A DNA stretch of 17,456 bases from an uncultured Streptococcus sp. (GTDB taxonomy: Bacteria; Bacillota; Bacilli; Lactobacillales; Streptococcaceae), in the NCBI RefSeq assembly GCF_938036805.1, contig NZ_CALHWC010000003.1, forward strand, positions 1 to 17,456. The letters run 5' to 3'. Positions 15,114 to 17,456 of the stretch are shown in pieces; within the stretch, counting starts at the first letter, position 1; each line of letters opens with the position of its first letter. Position numbers and translations under genes: made by a program. The notes under the pieces are model-generated. The model saw only the letters and a program-made list of their open reading frames with translations, ran no database searches and was not told the DNA's origin.

Positions 15114-15126
15114 CGCAAACGTTTTC
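15114..15126. promoter_or_regulatory. MalR operator core at malQ
   Basis: An identical copy of the core at 14906-14918. It begins at about +2 of the malQ transcript. The 15-mer starting at 15113 also matches the cre consensus at 14 of 15 positions, so CcpA may share it. Confidence 0.75.
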
Positions 15127-15149
15127 TCTAAATAAAGTAGGAAACAAGC

Positions 15150-15179
15150 ATGAAAAAATTTTTGAGGTGTTACATATGA
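15150..15179 (+). CDS. Nine-residue leader ORF overlapping the malQ start
   Basis: ATG at 15150 opens a frame encoding MKKFLRCYI and stops at TGA 15177-15179, which overlaps the malQ ATG as ATGA. AGGAAAC at 15139-15145 is a fair ribosome binding site with proper spacing. This arrangement is that of a translationally coupled upstream ORF. It may be real or fortuitous; the sequence alone does not decide. Confidence 0.4.
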   Translation: MKKFLRCYI

Positions 15180-16684
15180 AAGCGAGACAAAGTGGTGTAT
15201 TGATGCACATTTCCTCTTTGCCAGGCAAGTACGGGATTGGTTCTTTTGGTCAGTCTGCTTATGATTTTGTGGATTTCTTAGTTAGAACGAAGCAACGTTA
15301 TTGGCAAATCTTGCCTTTGGGAACGACTAGCTATGGGGACTCTCCTTACCAGTCTTTCTCAGCCTTTGCAGGGAATACTCACTTTATTGATTTGGATTTC
15401 TTGATTGACGAAGGCCTGTTGGCAGAAGAAGATCTAAAAGGCGTTGATTTTGGTGATGATCCAAAAGCTGTAGATTATGCAAAAGTATTTGAAGCACGTC
15501 GTCCTCTTTTGGAAAAAGCGGTTGCTCGTTTCCTTAAAGTTGGCGATCTTGACAAATTCCGTCACTTTGTTGCGGAAAATGCAGCTTGGTTGGAACTCTT
15601 TGCGGAATACATGGCTGTTAAAGAGCATTTTGACTTGAAAGCTTGGACAGAATGGCCAGATGAAGCGATTCGTCGTCGCCAACCAGAAAGCTTGGCTAGC
15701 TACCGTGAGCAATTGGCGGACAAGTTGGAATACCATCGTGTAACCCAATATTTCTTCTTTAAACAATGGTTGCAACTTAAGAAATATGCCAACGATCATC
15801 ATATCGAAATCGTTGGTGATATGCCAATCTATGTGGCTGCTGACAGTGCAGATGTCTGGGCTCAACCTCATTTCTTCAAGACAGATAAGCAAGGTCGCCC
15901 AGTTAAGGTTGCTGGCTGTCCACCAGATGAATTTTCAGAGACCGGCCAATTATGGGGTAACCCAATTTATAATTGGGATGCCATGGATCAAGATGGCTAT
16001 GCTTGGTGGATTGAGCGTCTTCGCGAAAGCTTTAAGATTTATGACATTGTTCGGATCGACCACTTCCGTGGCTTTGAGTCTTATTGGGAAGTGCCAGCTG
16101 AGTCTGATACAGCGGCTACTGGTCACTGGGTCAAAGGACCAGGTTATAAACTATTTGCCGCAGTGAAAGAAGCGTTAGGTGATTTGAACATCATTGCAGA
16201 AGATCTTGGATTCATGACGGATGAAGTCATTGAATTGCGTGAACGAACTGGCTTCCCAGGTATGAAGATTCTGCAATTCGCTTTCAATCCAGATGATGAA
16301 AGCATCGATAGTCCACACTTGGCTCCACATAACTCTGTGATGTACACTGGTACTCACGACAATAACACCGTACTGGGCTGGTACAAGGATGAGATCGATG
16401 ATCCAACTCGTGAATACATGGCTCAATACACCAACCGCAAAGAATATGAAACAGTGCCACACGCAATGCTTCGTACAGCCTTTGCTTCTGTTAGCTACAT
16501 GGCTATCGCAACAATGCAGGACTTGCTGGAGTTGGATGGCTCTGCCCGTATGAACCTGCCTTCTACAATTGGCGGCAACTGGGCATGGCGGATGACAGCT
16601 GAAGAGCTAAACCCTATCGTAGAAGGTCAGCTTTATCATTTGACTAAGGTCTATCGTCGTCTGAATACGGACTTGCTTTCATAA
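15176..16684 (+). CDS. malQ: 4-alpha-glucanotransferase (amylomaltase)
   Basis: A GH77 enzyme that moves alpha-1,4-glucan segments between maltodextrins and releases glucose, in the cytoplasm; named malM in pneumococcus. It has 502 residues, the usual length for compact bacterial amylomaltases. The N-terminal part shows SSLPGKYGIGSFG and LPLGTTSYGDSPYQSFSAFAGN. Catalytic residues by position are nucleophile D295 in RIDHFRGFESYW, acid/base E342 in IIAEDLGF and D395 in GTHDNNTVLGW; NLPSTIGGNWAWR lies near the end. The start is ATG 15176 with GAGG at 15164-15167; an in-frame GTG at 15167 overlaps this site and is unlikely. It starts a two-gene operon with malP, 39 bases downstream, and produces the longer chains MalP needs. 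Confidence 0.96.
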   Translation: MKARQSGVLMHISSLPGKYGIGSFGQSAYDFVDFLVRTKQRYWQILPLGTTSYGDSPYQSFSAFAGNTHFIDLDFLIDEGLLAEEDLKGVDFGDDPKAVDYAKVFEARRPLLEKAVARFLKVGDLDKFRHFVAENAAWLELFAEYMAVKEHFDLKAWTEWPDEAIRRRQPESLASYREQLADKLEYHRVTQYFFFKQWLQLKKYANDHHIEIVGDMPIYVAADSADVWAQPHFFKTDKQGRPVKVAGCPPDEFSETGQLWGNPIYNWDAMDQDGYAWWIERLRESFKIYDIVRIDHFRGFESYWEVPAESDTAATGHWVKGPGYKLFAAVKEALGDLNIIAEDLGFMTDEVIELRERTGFPGMKILQFAFNPDDESIDSPHLAPHNSVMYTGTHDNNTVLGWYKDEIDDPTREYMAQYTNRKEYETVPHAMLRTAFASVSYMAIATMQDLLELDGSARMNLPSTIGGNWAWRMTAEELNPIVEGQLYHLTKVYRRLNTDLLS

Positions 16685-16723
16685 GACAATAAATTTCAAT
16701 ACTTTCTAATACTAGGAGAAATC

Positions 16724-17456
16724 ATGTCAAACTTACAAACATATATCCAAAAAACTTATCAAAAGCAAATTGCTGATTGTAGCAATGAAGAGCTTTATTT
16801 GGCTCTCTTGAACTACACAAAATTAGCGAGCGCCCAAAAGCCAGTTAATACTGGTAAAAAGAAACTCTACTACATCTCTGCTGAGTTTCTGATTGGTAAA
16901 CTCTTGTCAAACAACTTGATTAACCTTGGTCTTTACGACGATGTGAAAAAAGAACTTGCCGCTGCTGGTAAAGACTTGATCGAAGTTGAAGAAGTAGAAT
17001 TGGAACCATCTCTTGGTAATGGTGGTTTGGGCCGTTTGGCAGCCTGCTTCTTGGACTCTATCGCAACCTTGGGTCTCAATGGTGACGGTGTTGGACTAAA
17101 CTACCACTTTGGTCTTTTCCAACAAGTCCTTAAAAACAATGAACAAACAACTATTCCAAATTTCTGGTTGACTGAGCAAAACTGGTTGGTTCGCTCAAGT
17201 CGTAGCTACCAAGTGCCATTTGCGCACTTCACCTTGACATCAACTCTTTACGATATTGATGTGCCTGGTTACAAGACAGCTACTAAAAACCGTTTGCGCT
17301 TGTTTGACTTGGATTCAGTTGATTCTTCCATCATCAAAGAGGGAATCGAATTTGACAAGACAGATATCGCTCACAACTTGACTCTTTTCCTTTATCCAGA
17401 TGATAGCGACAAGCAAGGTGAATTGCTCCGTATCTTCCAACAATACTTCATGGTTT
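16724..17456 (+). CDS. malP: Maltodextrin/glycogen phosphorylase, 3' end outside window
   Basis: A GT35 phosphorylase that uses phosphate to release glucose-1-phosphate from the non-reducing end of alpha-1,4-glucans. Only the first 244 residues are in the window, about a third of the usual length of around 750. Recognisable parts are MSNLQTYIQKTYQKQIADCS, the KKLYYISAEFLIGKLLSNNL segment, the strongly conserved EPSLGNGGLGRLAACFLDS (about residues 94-112) and GDGVGLNYHFGLFQQ. The lysine that binds pyridoxal phosphate lies in the missing C-terminal part. The start ATG 16724 follows AGGAGA. It shares the malQ promoter; no terminator separates the two. Confidence 0.95.
   Translation, partial: MSNLQTYIQKTYQKQIADCSNEELYLALLNYTKLASAQKPVNTGKKKLYYISAEFLIGKLLSNNLINLGLYDDVKKELAAAGKDLIEVEEVELEPSLGNGGLGRLAACFLDSIATLGLNGDGVGLNYHFGLFQQVLKNNEQTTIPNFWLTEQNWLVRSSRSYQVPFAHFTLTSTLYDIDVPGYKTATKNRLRLFDLDSVDSSIIKEGIEFDKTDIAHNLTLFLYPDDSDKQGELLRIFQQYFMV

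Noticed and set aside
15434..15892. A 152-codon open frame on the minus strand inside malQ
   Set aside because: It is fully antisense to a well-supported enzyme with all catalytic motifs, has no ribosome binding site or recognisable domain, and similar shadows occur opposite aspS, the YitT-family gene and malC.
1..17456. CRISPR arrays, tRNA or rRNA genes, insertion sequences, attachment sites
   Set aside because: No regularly spaced repeats, tRNA-like cloverleaf, rRNA sequence, transposase or integrase coding sequence was seen on either strand.

Overview
The window looks like chromosomal DNA of a Streptococcus, most likely a viridans species of the mitis/sanguinis group. This rests on the gene order of the maltodextrin locus (malP-malQ divergent from malX-malC-malD, then malA-malR), on repeated extended -10 promoters (TGnTATAAT) without clear -35 boxes, strong AGGAGG ribosome binding sites, and low-to-moderate GC. 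The species call is inference; no rRNA or other species marker is present.

Bases 1 to about 3950 are an AT-rich accessory region. It starts with the 3' end of a DUF4299-like gene. Next come a terminator, a promoter, and a 5'-truncated reading frame (855-1052) that resembles the C-terminal tip of a polymorphic toxin. Directly behind the tip is a 295-residue protein with a DUF6572-like C-terminus, in the position of an immunity gene. After a second terminator and promoter come two single-pass membrane proteins of unknown function and a small WXG100-like helical protein whose normal start codon is missing. Together this reads as the decayed or modular edge of a type VII secretion (LXG-type) toxin/immunity island. 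No secretion machinery gene and no complete toxin gene lies inside the window.

Bases 4086-7174 are housekeeping-like: a small two-helix membrane protein, aspartyl-tRNA synthetase (aspS), and a YitT-family membrane protein whose start overlaps the end of aspS. A bidirectional terminator (7234-7292) separates these from the genes arriving on the opposite strand.

Bases 7304-17456 are the maltose/maltodextrin locus. On the minus strand, malX (binding lipoprotein), malC and malD (permeases) form one unit, and malA, malR and a cytoplasmic type I pullulanase form a second. On the plus strand, malQ (4-alpha-glucanotransferase, called malM in pneumococcus) and malP (phosphorylase, cut by the window end) form a third. 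The intergenic region 14850-15175 holds both divergent promoters, two identical 13-base MalR operator cores, two cre-like sites and a 9-codon leader ORF coupled to malQ. The pathway is coherent: MalXCD imports maltodextrins (using an ATPase encoded elsewhere), pullulanase removes alpha-1,6 branches inside the cell, MalQ rearranges chains, MalP releases glucose-1-phosphate, and MalR represses until maltose or maltodextrin is present.
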